A DNA stretch of 10,591 bases from Candidatus Neoanaerotignum tabaqchaliae (GCA_904420235.1 CAJFUS010000045.1:1-10591), one strand, 5' to 3'; shown: positions 1-6,665, counted from the first letter of the stretch. Translations and numbers: made by a program. The notes: generated by a model not told the origin, from the sequence alone.

Positions 1-271
1 CGTCCGCGCCCAGCTTAATTATGGCCCCGCTTTGTGCCTCTGTTATAGCCTCTTCTAAAGTGTCATATGGCGTTGTTTCACCATTTTGATATACGGCAAA
101 TTTTCCTTCCTCAACTTCTATTGCGTCACCGGAAGTTGTCTCATCCTCGGTGGTTTGGGTTTGCACAACCCCGGGAAGCGTATCCTCGGCCATTGCCGTA
201 AAAGGCACGCTTGAAAGCGCCATGGACGCCGTAATTGAAAGGCATATAAGCCTTCCCATTTTCTTTTTCAT
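1..271 (-). CDS. Secreted or surface protein, N-terminal part only (runs off the window)
   Basis: The first 90 codons of a gene that continues beyond base 1. It starts MKKKMGRLICLSITASMALS and has a classical signal peptide: basic n-region, hydrophobic core at about residues 8-24, and an AMA cleavage site at 26-28 followed by Glu-Asp. Next comes a Thr/Glu-rich acidic linker (about 29-55). The segment YDTLEEAITEAQSGAIIKLG then resembles the 'T-L-x-E-A-I-x-x-A-x-x-G-x-x-I-x-L' opening of repeat or beta-helix domains in many clostridial surface proteins. That resemblance is from memory, so the family is not assigned. The ATG at 271 is chosen because AGGGAGG sits 9 bases upstream. The gene lies directly downstream of a probable invertible promoter (350-488) and a G10 tract (329-338), which suggests phase-variable expression. 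Its C-terminus and any cell-wall anchor cannot be seen. Confidence 0.85.
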   Translation of the reverse strand, partial: MKKKMGRLICLSITASMALSSVPFTAMAEDTLPGVVQTQTTEDETTSGDAIEVEEGKFAVYQNGETTPYDTLEEAITEAQSGAIIKLGAD

Positions 272-328
272 ATTTTCGTTTCCTCCCTCTTAATTTCATT
301 AAAACTTAAAATATTCTTAATGGCTTAT

Positions 329-338
329 CCCCCCCCCC
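329..338 (-). repeat. G10 homopolymer in the leader of the secreted-protein gene
   Basis: Ten consecutive C on the plus strand, read as ten G in the transcript. The tract lies between the promoter at 389-417 and the ribosome binding site near 280-288. A run this long stands out in an AT-rich intergenic region. Homopolymers of this length commonly change length by slipped-strand mispairing. Here the tract would alter leader length or structure, not reading frame. The exact count could also be a sequencing or assembly artefact. Confidence 0.7.
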
Positions 339-349
339 TTTACTTCTGG

Positions 350-371
350 TGTCAAAAAGCACACCTTTTGA
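350..371 (+). repeat. Inverted repeat copy 1, likely recombination site
   Basis: A 22-bp element that recurs in inverse orientation at 467-488 with 20 of 22 identities; the mismatches are at its third and ninth bases. The element is itself an imperfect palindrome (GTCAAAA ... TTTTGAC at 351-372) around an asymmetric centre GCACAC. That is the layout expected of a crossover site bound by a serine recombinase dimer. The inner flank CAGTTATTTCTTT (372-384) is repeated directly beside copy 2. Confidence 0.72.
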
Positions 372-388
372 CAGTTATTTCTTTTTAA

Positions 389-417
389 ATTATATTGCTC
401 TTTTCGTGAAAAATCAA
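389..417 (-). promoter_or_regulatory. Sigma-A promoter inside the putative invertible segment
   Basis: The -35 TTGATT (417-412) and -10 TATAAT (394-389) are separated by exactly 17 bp, reading leftward. Transcription should start near 382-383, inside the flank of inverted-repeat copy 1. The message would then pass through that repeat, which can fold as a 7-bp hairpin, and the G10 tract before reaching the start codon at 271. It is among the best promoter matches in the window. Confidence 0.8.
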
Positions 418-466
418 TAGGTTAAGAGGAAAATTATTTAATCGTTTCGTAAAAAAACTGGCATTA

Positions 467-488
467 TCAAAAGGTGTGCATTTTGGCA
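467..488 (-). repeat. Inverted repeat copy 2, likely recombination site
   Basis: This is the inverse-orientation partner of 350-371 (20/22 identical). Its right flank CAGTTATTTCTTT (487-499) matches the inner flank of copy 1 in direct orientation. The two loci therefore share a 22-bp inverted match and a 19-bp direct match (366-384 with 481-499, 18/19). The recombinase reading frame ends 18 bases to the right. Confidence 0.72.
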
Positions 489-505
489 GTTATTTCTTTC
501 ACTTA

Positions 506-1143
<638 letters not shown>

Positions 1144-1160
1144 TCAAGCTTTTTCATTTT

Positions 1161-1188
1161 ATTTTATATTGTGCGCTGAAAAGGGCAA
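1161..1188 (-). promoter_or_regulatory. Possible promoter for the recombinase gene
   Basis: TTGCCC (1188-1183), a 16-bp spacer, then TAAAAT (1166-1161) within AATATAAAAT. It lies directly after the T-run of the terminator at 1187-1213 and 36 bases before the recombinase start. The position is right and the match is moderate. Confidence 0.4.
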
Positions 1189-1213
1189 AAAAATAAGCGT
1201 CCATAGGGACGCC
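1187..1213 (-). terminator. Rho-independent terminator closing the yhbY transcript
   Basis: On the minus strand GCGTCC and GGACGC pair around a CTAT loop (1212-1197), with one more G-U pair possible. The T-rich tail TTATTTTTTT follows (1196-1187). It lies about 140 bases past the yhbY stop and separates the core gene block from the recombinase and surface-gene module. Confidence 0.75.
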
Positions 1214-1250
1214 GCAAGCTGTTAAAATTATGAAAATGTATTGTTACGCA

Positions 1251-1302
1251 AATCATTATGGCCACAAAGCATTAATAATGTTTGCCTTTGCCAAAAATGA
1301 TT
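1251..1302. repeat. Long imperfect palindrome between yhbY and the terminator
   Basis: The ends AATCATT (1251-1257) and AATGATT (1296-1302) are inverse, followed inward by GGC/GCC pairs and a centre CATTATTAATG flanked by CAAA/TTTG. The whole 52-bp stretch can fold as one long bulged hairpin on either strand. It has no T-run and is not terminator-like. It may be an RNA processing or stability structure, or a small palindromic repeat element. I see no second copy in this window. Confidence 0.45.
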
Positions 1303-1353
1303 ATTTCATACTAAAAGCCCGTTTCCGCTAACTGGCAAAAACACGGCGGATAT

Positions 1354-1650
1354 TTATATGTCATACTGGCTTTTAAAGCCGGGCTTTCGGCACTTTCTGT
1401 AAAGCACAAACCTGTTGCCTATAACCTGTATAACCTCCGAACGTGTTCTTTCGGCTATAATTTGGGCCACTTCCCTGGCGTCAAGCAGGTTGTTGTCAAG
1501 CACATTGGCCTTAACAAGCTCCCTTGCCTCAAGGGCCTCGTTAAAGGCTTCCGTAAGCTCAGGCGTAACGCCGCCCTTTCCAACCTGTATTATTGAGTTC
1601 ATGCCGTTTGCCATGCTTCTTAAATACGCTCTTTGCTTGCTTGTAATCAT
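1354..1650 (-). CDS. yhbY: YhbY-family RNA-binding protein (CRM domain), ribosome assembly factor
   Basis: A 98-residue protein beginning MITSKQRAYLRSMAN, which fills a single CRM domain. The family binds pre-50S particles and 23S rRNA during ribosome assembly. Visible family marks are the N-terminal TSKQR...LRS helix, the GKGG loop (24-27, the GxxG RNA-binding loop), the ELVKANVLDN strand region and a C-terminal IGNRFVLYR. The length is typical. The ATG at 1650 is chosen because AAGGAG lies 7 bases upstream. A longer in-frame TTG at 1668 would place the ribosome binding site inside the gene. It follows ktrA by 66 bases and is the last gene before the terminator at 1187-1213. yhbY often sits near obg in Firmicutes, but here two potassium transport genes separate them. 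Confidence 0.93.
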   Translation of the reverse strand: MITSKQRAYLRSMANGMNSIIQVGKGGVTPELTEAFNEALEARELVKANVLDNNLLDAREVAQIIAERTRSEVIQVIGNRFVLYRKCRKPGFKSQYDI

Positions 1651-1716
1651 TAAAAAACTCCTTATCAAATTTAAAAACCAAACAATAAAACATCAACAGT
1701 ATATCACATGAATTGT

Positions 1717-2361
1717 TTATTTAACAATCCTTTTTATGTCCTCGTCCCTTCCCATAACCATAAGCGTCTCATCTGCCGAAAACACATGGTCTGGCGAAGG
1801 CAAAGGGAATATTTCGTCTTCCTTTTTTGTGGCCAGTATGCTTATGTTATATTTAGACCTTATGGATTTTTCTATTATGCTTTTTCCAATCCATTGGCTT
1901 GGAACGGCTATCTCATATATTCCAACGTCTCCCGTAAGGCCTATATAGTCAAATATATTTCTGGCGCCGTATTTTACGGCAAGCCTTTCGGCCATTTCTC
2001 TTTCGGCATAAACAACATGGTCGGCGCCGTTTCTTAAAAGCAGTTTTCTGTGCACGTCTCTGCTGGCGCGGGCTATAACAAACTTGGCGCCCATGTCCTT
2101 TAAAAGCACTGTTATCTCAAGTGAATGCTGAAAATCATCGCCTATGGCCACAACGCATATATCAAAGTTGCCAACGCCTAAAGACTCTATAAACTTTTCG
2201 TCGGAAGCGTCGCCTATTTGTATGTTGCTTATAAAACCAGCGGCATTGTTGGCTCTCGCCTCGTCCTTTTCCACCGCCAAAACGTCGTTGCCCTCGTCAA
2301 TAAGCTTTTTGGCCATGTGCCTGCCAAAACGTCCAAGGCCGATTATAAGAATAGTTTTCAT
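1717..2361 (-). CDS. ktrA: KtrA/TrkA-type potassium channel regulatory subunit (RCK protein)
   Basis: A 214-residue cytosolic protein with the two-part RCK layout. The N-terminal Rossmann domain (1-130) starts with the nucleotide-binding GLGRFG (8-13) and has an acidic Glu31 after the second strand, as in NAD- and ATP-binding RCK subunits. A TrkA_C domain fills about 140-214. Family members form octameric rings that gate the KtrB membrane subunit in response to ATP/ADP and, in some, cyclic di-AMP bound to the C-domain. The length matches Bacillus KtrA and is about half that of enteric TrkA, so the Ktr type is favoured. GGAGGTG lies 7 bases before the ATG and begins within 8 bases of the ktrB stop. 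With an 18-base gap between the genes, the two are surely one transcript. Confidence 0.93.
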   Translation of the reverse strand: MKTILIIGLGRFGRHMAKKLIDEGNDVLAVEKDEARANNAAGFISNIQIGDASDEKFIESLGVGNFDICVVAIGDDFQHSLEITVLLKDMGAKFVIARASRDVHRKLLLRNGADHVVYAEREMAERLAVKYGARNIFDYIGLTGDVGIYEIAVPSQWIGKSIIEKSIRSKYNISILATKKEDEIFPLPSPDHVFSADETLMVMGRDEDIKRIVK

Positions 2362-2379
2362 AAAAACCCACCTCCAAAA

Positions 2380-3729
2380 TTAGCCAACCTGTATTTTCTC
2401 AACAGGAAATTTAGCGTTAACCACGCTTTTAGGCGAAGCAAGGGCCAAAAGCACGGTTATTGAGCCTACCCTGCCTATTATCATCAAAATTATTATAAGA
2501 ATTTTTGGCGCAAAACTCAGCTCAGCCGTAATTCCAAGGGTAACGCCTACGGTGGCTATGGCCGAAACCGTTTCATAAAGGCTCTCAAGCATTGTAAATC
2601 CGTCCCATGCCGATATTATTATAGCGGAAACCACCGACAGCAGAATGTAAATGATAAATATACAGCTTACCGTTGACAAAAGGCCGTCCTCCAGCCTTCT
2701 GCCGAAAATCTCGCAGTATTTGCGTCTTCTTACGGTGGCCGCCACACTTAAAATAAGAGCCGCGAAAGTTGTGGTTTTAATTCCTCCCGCCGTTGAGCCC
2801 GTTGAACCGCCTACAATCATAAGGCAAATCATAACAAAAAGGCTGGCTTCTCTAAGACTGGCAAGGTCAACGCTGTTAAATCCTGCCGTTCTTGAAGTTA
2901 CCGACTGGAAAAACGAGGCAATAACGCTTTGTCCAAGGCCCATGCCCTCAAAAGCCTTTCCACCAAGCTCTATTATAAATATGCCCAAGGCCCCTATAAC
3001 AACAAGGACCACGCTTGTTGAAATAACAATTTTGCTTTGAAGGCTCATTTTTTTAAAGCTGAACCGGCTGTTTAAAACGTCTTTCCACACAAAAAATCCA
3101 AGGCCGCCTAAAAATATCAAAAGCATTATTACTATATTAACATAGTAAACGTCGTTTATTGTTGTAATTGATGAAAGAGGCTCAACGCTTCCCATAAGGT
3201 CAAATCCGGCGTTGCAGAAGGCCGACACGCTGTGAAAAACCGAAAACCATAGTCCCTTGGCAAATCCGAACCGTCCGCAGAAATAGAAACTTAAAAGGAA
3301 GGCTCCCGCCGCCTCAACAATAAACGTGCCAACCATTATAAACTTTGTCATTCTAACAATTCCGCCTATTTGCGGCGCCGATATGGAATTTTGCATAATA
3401 ACTCTTGGCGAAAGTCCTATTTTATGCCTTGTGGCGCTCATAAGGGCTATGGCAAGGGTCATAAACCCTATTCCGCCCGTCTGTATAAGCAAAAGTATAA
3501 CAACCTGACCAAAAAGGCTCCAATGGGTGTAGGTGTCAAACCTTATAAGCCCCGTTACGCATGTGGCCGATGTGGCCGTAAAAAGAGCGTCCGAAAAAGA
3601 CGTATAACCGCCATTTGAGGATATTGGCAGACACAGCAAAATGGCCCCTATAAATATAATAATACAATAGCCAAAAAGAATAATTTTAGTTGGTGAAACG
3701 TGTGAGATTTTTTTATACAACTCGTCCAT
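2380..3729 (-). CDS. ktrB: KtrB/TrkH-type potassium uptake membrane subunit
   Basis: A 449-residue integral membrane protein of the superfamily of K+ transporters, with four membrane-pore-membrane units. The four selectivity-filter glycines are visible: Gly60 in TCVTGL, Gly175 in CNAGFD, Gly283 in RTAGFN and Gly395 in ATVGVT. Between units three and four, GGSTGSTAGGIKTT (308-321) matches the flexible intramembrane gate, and GRVGSIT (419-425) is the usual C-terminal signature. Length and single-Gly filters fit KtrB, which usually couples K+ uptake to Na+. It is gated by the KtrA product encoded 18 bases downstream. GAGG lies 6-7 bases before the ATG. The 105 bases separating it from obg hold a weak terminator-like element, so it may be transcribed separately. 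I found no clear promoter there. Confidence 0.94.
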   Translation of the reverse strand: MDELYKKISHVSPTKIILFGYCIIIFIGAILLCLPISSNGGYTSFSDALFTATSATCVTGLIRFDTYTHWSLFGQVVILLLIQTGGIGFMTLAIALMSATRHKIGLSPRVIMQNSISAPQIGGIVRMTKFIMVGTFIVEAAGAFLLSFYFCGRFGFAKGLWFSVFHSVSAFCNAGFDLMGSVEPLSSITTINDVYYVNIVIMLLIFLGGLGFFVWKDVLNSRFSFKKMSLQSKIVISTSVVLVVIGALGIFIIELGGKAFEGMGLGQSVIASFFQSVTSRTAGFNSVDLASLREASLFVMICLMIVGGSTGSTAGGIKTTTFAALILSVAATVRRRKYCEIFGRRLEDGLLSTVSCIFIIYILLSVVSAIIISAWDGFTMLESLYETVSAIATVGVTLGITAELSFAPKILIIILMIIGRVGSITVLLALASPKSVVNAKFPVEKIQVG

Positions 3730-3770
3730 AAAAATCCTCTTATTTTAAAGTTTATAAATTATGTCCCGTA

Positions 3771-3810
3771 AAAAATCGTTAAAATCATTCCAAAACTTAA
3801 ATATTAACGA
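3771..3810 (-). terminator. Weak terminator-like hairpin after obg
   Basis: TCGTTAA (minus, from 3810) pairs with TTAACGA (to 3776) across a loop of about 21 bases and runs into TTTTTT. The stem is AT-rich with a large loop, so termination would be inefficient at best. It lies 25 bases past the obg stop. Confidence 0.3.
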
Positions 3811-3834
3811 GTTCTGTTGCCTATACCGCAAAAC

Positions 3835-5112
3835 TTATTTAAAATACTCAAACTCTATATCGTAAATTTTAACGGTGTCTCCTTCTTTTATGCCTTTTTC
3901 CTCAAGGGCCGATATTATTCCCTTTTCCCTTAAATATTTCTGGAAGAAGGCGAAGCCCTTTTCGGTATCTATATTTGTGTAGCCTATCATCTTTTCAACG
4001 CCTACGCCCGTAACAACATAATAATTGCCGTCAAACACCTCAATTTTAAACGGCTCGTTGTCCGGTTTAACCTCCTGGTACTCCTCAAAGTCCTCTTCAA
4101 AAACAATGTCCGCCGGATAGTCCCTAAGTTTTTGGGCCGCCGCCTCTATAATTTTGTCAAGGCCCTTGTTGGAGGCCGCCGATATAGGATAAACTTCATA
4201 TCCCATAGGCTCAAAGTGTTCTTTTAAACGCTTTACGTTTTCGGCCGCCTCTGGAATATCCGTTTTATTGGCGGCTATTATCTGGGGTCTTTTAAGAAGC
4301 TCCGGCTTATACGCCTCCAGCTCCGCATTTATTTTGTTAACGCTTTCTATTGGGTCTCCGCCCTCAATGGCCGCCGCGTCAACAACGTGTATAAACACCT
4401 TTGTTCTTTCAACATGCCTTAAAAACTCATGTCCAAGGCCAACGCCTTCACTGGCTCCTTCAACAAGGCCAGGTATATCGGCCATAACAAAGTTTACGCC
4501 CTTTTTATACTGCACAACTCCCAAGTTTGGAGAAAGGGTTGTGAAATGATAATCCGCTATTTTAGGGTTGGCGTTTGTAACCATTGACAAAAGAGTGCTT
4601 TTGCCAACATTTGGAAAACCTATAATTCCAACGTCCGCTATTGTTTTAAGCTCTAAAACAACATCATACTCTTTGCTCTGCTGGCCTCTTTCAGCGTATC
4701 TTGGGGCTTGGCGGGTTGGTGTGGCAAAGTGCTGGTTTCCTCTTCCGCCCCTGCCGCCTTTTATAATAACCTTTCTTTCGCCGTTTTTTGTAATATCGGC
4801 CATAACCTTGCCGCTTTGAGCCTCTTTAATAACCGTTCCAACAGGCACTTTTATAATAACCGATTTCCCGTCGGGACCGGTGCAGTTTCTTTTTCCTCCG
4901 TCGGTTCCGTTATCGGCCGCGAAAACTCTTTTATACCTGAAATCCATAAGTGTGCTTAAGCTGTCGCTGCCCTCAAATATAACGTCGCCGCCCTTTCCGC
5001 CGTCGCCGCCGTCGGGACCGCCATGACTTATATATTTGGCTCTGTAAAATGAAACGGCTCCGTTCCCGCCGTTTCCGCCTTTAATGTGAATTTTAGCCCT
5101 ATCAACAAACAT
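3835..5112 (-). CDS. obg: Obg/CgtA GTPase, large-subunit ribosome assembly and stress factor
   Basis: A 425-residue GTPase with all three Obg parts. The glycine-rich Obg fold spans about 1-158 and shows GGNGGNG and GGPDGGDGGKGG. The G domain follows, with G1 GFPNVGKST (165-173), G2 TTLSP (191-195), G3 DIPG (212-215), G4 NKTD (282-285) and G5 SAA (311-313). The C-terminal OCT domain (about 345-425) is the extension typical of Gram-positive Obg. The protein binds 50S precursors and links GTP/ppGpp levels to ribosome maturation, sporulation and stress responses. The start has AGAGGTG 8 bases upstream. It lies downstream of rplU-prp-rpmA, its usual partners, but here ~590 bases and a strong terminator intervene. 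It probably uses its own promoter (5364-5392). Confidence 0.97.
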   Translation of the reverse strand: MFVDRAKIHIKGGNGGNGAVSFYRAKYISHGGPDGGDGGKGGDVIFEGSDSLSTLMDFRYKRVFAADNGTDGGKRNCTGPDGKSVIIKVPVGTVIKEAQSGKVMADITKNGERKVIIKGGRGGRGNQHFATPTRQAPRYAERGQQSKEYDVVLELKTIADVGIIGFPNVGKSTLLSMVTNANPKIADYHFTTLSPNLGVVQYKKGVNFVMADIPGLVEGASEGVGLGHEFLRHVERTKVFIHVVDAAAIEGGDPIESVNKINAELEAYKPELLKRPQIIAANKTDIPEAAENVKRLKEHFEPMGYEVYPISAASNKGLDKIIEAAAQKLRDYPADIVFEEDFEEYQEVKPDNEPFKIEVFDGNYYVVTGVGVEKMIGYTNIDTEKGFAFFQKYLREKGIISALEEKGIKEGDTVKIYDIEFEYFK

Positions 5113-5148
5113 TCAAATATCACCTCTGTTAAAAACATATTCTACCCG

Positions 5149-5203
5149 ATAGAAAATAGAAAATCCAATTAAAAAATCTTTAATTAAGTTTTCTATTTTC
5201 TAT
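5149..5203. repeat. Long AT-rich hairpin 36 bases upstream of obg
   Basis: Perfect 15-bp arms, ATAGAAAATAGAAAA (5149-5163) and its inverse (5189-5203), enclose 25 bases. Inside these is a second stem, AATTAAA/TTTAATT (5167-5173 with 5179-5185). The whole forms one extended hairpin with a 3-by-3 internal loop. It lies in the obg leader just before the ribosome binding site. It lacks the GC core and T-run of a terminator. It could be a leader structure or a small palindromic element. Confidence 0.6.
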
Positions 5204-5656
5204 AAGGCCTCTAAACAAAAACCGTCAATAACTTCATTTAATCGGGAAATTTATTTTTTTCAATAAAACTCCTCTTCTTTTATGAATAACTTTTAAATCC
5301 GCAAAAATCTTTTTCCCGCATATTTGCATCTTGCCATAAATCCGGCTTTTTATTGAATATAAAATTATATATTTCAATACTTTTTATGGTAACCCTTTTT
5401 TAAACAGCTTAATTTAAATTGCAAACCTCTTAAAATTCTAAATCTCCATTTTATTTTTAATTTTAAAAATAATCCTTGTTTCTAAATCGTCAGATTTTCT
5501 CCCATGAATTTTCTCACAGTTGGAAACACTTGCAATATCAGCAAAAGCAGATTAACAACAAAACCGGTTCTTTTTTAAGCGGCTTCCGCCGCCTAAATAA
5601 ATATCGTCTGCTTTGTTTAATAAAAACGAAGTTCGTTTCAGTTCAAAATAATATAC
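5204..5656. other. AT-rich intergenic region between rpmA and obg, no gene found
   Basis: No convincing gene on either strand. Apart from the promoter at 5364-5392 it holds a tight palindrome AAACGAA-G-TTCGTTT (5624-5638), a GC hairpin GCGGC-TTCC-GCCGC (5579-5592) and an all-AT palindrome around 5451-5472. On the minus strand two tiny frames follow the promoter: 14 codons from the ATG at 5340-5338, and 9 codons from a TTG near 5262 that has AGAGGAG 5 bases upstream. Both are too short to call as genes. Confidence 0.5.
5364..5392 (-). promoter_or_regulatory. obg: Probable obg promoter
   Basis: TTACCA (5392-5387), 17-bp spacer, TATAAT (5369-5364). The -10 is perfect and the -35 matches 4 of 6. 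It would give an untranslated leader of about 245 bases containing the hairpin at 5149-5203. Confidence 0.5.
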
Positions 5657-5694
5657 AAAAAATAAGGTTTCAAATGAGAGCCATTTGAAACCTT
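5657..5694 (-). terminator. Strong Rho-independent terminator of the rplU-prp-rpmA operon
   Basis: A perfect 13-bp stem (AAGGTTTCAAATG and its inverse, 5694-5682 with 5676-5664) surrounds a 5-base loop and is followed by ATTTTTT (5663-5657) on the minus strand. It begins 12 bases after the rpmA stop. It sharply separates the ribosomal protein operon from obg. Confidence 0.92.
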
Positions 5695-5706
5695 TATAAA
5701 CAATAA

Positions 5707-6000
5707 TTATTCAGCTACTTCTGCTAAAGGATAAACAGAAACTTGCTTTTTGTCTCTGCCTAATCTCTCATATCTAACAGTTCCGTCAACAAGAGCGAAT
5801 AATGAATCGTTTCCGCCTCTTCCAACGTTAAGGCCGGGATGGATTTTTGTTCCTCTCTGTGTATAAAGAATGTTTCCGGCTAAAACAAACTGACCGTCGG
5901 CACGCTTAGCGCCAAGCCTTTTAGACTTTGAGTCACGTCCGTTTTTTGTGGAACCAACACCTTTTTTATGAGCGAAAAACTGAAGGTCTAATCTCAACAT
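5707..6000 (-). CDS. rpmA: 50S ribosomal protein L27, with cleavable N-terminal extension
   Basis: A 97-residue L27, with the family motifs [20 protein letters not shown] and [22 protein letters not shown]27 reaches toward the peptidyl transferase centre and contacts tRNA ends. The protein starts MLRLDLQFF before AHKKG. This extension is the known Firmicutes form, removed by the Prp protease (expected cut between Phe9 and Ala10) so that the mature N-terminus resembles E. coli L27. The start overlaps the end of prp by 7 bases, and its ribosome binding site (AAGGAGG, 9 bases upstream) lies within the last prp codons. Protease and substrate are therefore made from coupled reading frames. Confidence 0.98.
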   Translation of the reverse strand: MLRLDLQFFAHKKGVGSTKNGRDSKSKRLGAKRADGQFVLAGNILYTQRGTKIHPGLNVGRGGNDSLFALVDGTVRYERLGRDKKQVSVYPLAEVAE

Positions 6001-6347
6001 AAAACTCTGCCTCCTTCGTCAATTATTTTTATATATTGACTGTACTCTTTTTCTATATTGTTCAGTCCGTAGAGCATTGTTTCCAGCAGAAGCTCCACGT
6101 CGTGGTTTTTGCCGCCCTTTTTAATATCAGGCAGGGAAAAATCTATATATCCGCCGTTTTCATTGTCGGCGCCGTAATCAAATTTTTCCGTGGTAAAGGC
6201 CTCAATACAGTTTATTGTGTTTATAACAAGCATGCTGACTGCGGAACATATTATATCGTCGCCTTCGTCGGCATATCCCGCATGGCCTGTAATGCGAAAA
6301 CCACAAATCACGAAATCTGCATTTCTGAAAATTTCCGCCTTAATCAT
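5994..6347 (-). CDS. prp: Prp (YsxB) cysteine protease that matures ribosomal protein L27
   Basis: A 117-residue protein of the Prp family. The catalytic pair is visible in the conserved block: His22 in GHAGYA and Cys34 in DIICSAVS, the same residue numbers as described for the Staphylococcus aureus enzyme. Prp removes the N-terminal peptide of L27, and the substrate gene is immediately downstream with a 7-base overlap. The gap after rplU is only 6 bases (TTTTTT). There is no recognisable Shine-Dalgarno sequence before the ATG, so translation probably depends on ribosomes finishing rplU. That would keep the protease scarce compared with the ribosomal proteins. Length and position are standard for the rplU-prp-rpmA arrangement. 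Confidence 0.95.
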   Translation of the reverse strand: MIKAEIFRNADFVICGFRITGHAGYADEGDDIICSAVSMLVINTINCIEAFTTEKFDYGADNENGGYIDFSLPDIKKGGKNHDVELLLETMLYGLNNIEKEYSQYIKIIDEGGRVLC

Positions 6348-6353
6348 AAAAAA

Positions 6354-6665
6354 TTAAAGTGTAATTTTGCTTATCTGAAGCTTTGTGAAAGGCTGTCTGT
6401 GGCCTCTTTTTTTGTGGAAGCCTTTTTTAGGTTTATATTTGTATATAACAACCTTTTTGTCTTTTCCCTCGCAAACAACGTTAGCGCTTACTTTAGCGCC
6501 CTCAACGTAAGGGAAACCGATTTTTGTTTCGGAATCGGCAGATACCACCAATACCTTGTCAAATACATACTCGCTTCCGGCCTCAACGCCTAACTTCTCA
6601 ACACTTATTACATCGCCCTCGGCAACTTTATACTGCTTGCCGCCAGTTTCAATAATTGCGTACAC
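6354..6665 (-). CDS. rplU: 50S ribosomal protein L21
   Basis: A 103-residue L21, complete and of normal length. It opens [18 protein letters not shown] and ends with the signature [26 protein letters not shown], the basic segment that binds 23S rRNA. The start codon is GTG (6665-6663), chosen because GGGAGGTG lies 5 bases upstream and the protein start matches the family. It is the first gene of a three-gene operon with prp and rpmA. The operon is driven by a near-consensus promoter at 6767-6795 and preceded by a structured leader of about 95 bases. Confidence 0.97.
   Translation of the reverse strand: MYAIIETGGKQYKVAEGDVISVEKLGVEAGSEYVFDKVLVVSADSETKIGFPYVEGAKVSANVVCEGKDKKVVIYKYKPKKGFHKKRGHRQPFTKLQISKITL

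Larger units (their letters stand above)
350..499. other. Putative invertible promoter segment (inverton)
   Basis: Inverted repeats at 350-371 and 467-488 bracket 95 bp (372-466) holding a near-consensus promoter directed at the secreted-protein gene. A serine recombinase gene ends at 506, just 7 bases beyond the outer flank of copy 2. The unit has the usual parts of a promoter inversion switch: paired sites with an asymmetric core, a promoter inside, a surface gene downstream and a recombinase alongside. As written, the promoter faces the surface gene (ON). If inverted, it would face the 3' end of the recombinase gene on the opposite strand. Inversion is inferred from layout and no alternative orientation is visible here. 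Confidence 0.65.

Noticed and set aside
1651..1668. Upstream TTG start of yhbY (MIRSFLMITSK)
   Set aside because: It lies within and just before the AAGGAG site that serves the ATG at 1650, and the family protein begins at MITSKQR.
5236..5262. Nine-codon TTG leader frame after AGAGGAG in the obg leader
   Set aside because: It is too short to support as a gene. It is noted only as part of the leader observation.
5451..5472. Perfect all-AT palindrome TTATTTTTAA-TT-TTAAAAATAA
   Set aside because: The two-base loop and pure AT content in a very AT-rich spacer make chance the simplest explanation.
6036..6593. A 185-codon open frame on the plus strand
   Set aside because: It runs antisense across prp and rplU, both certain genes, and encodes a low-complexity hydrophobic and aromatic sequence with no family resemblance. 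It is a shadow frame.
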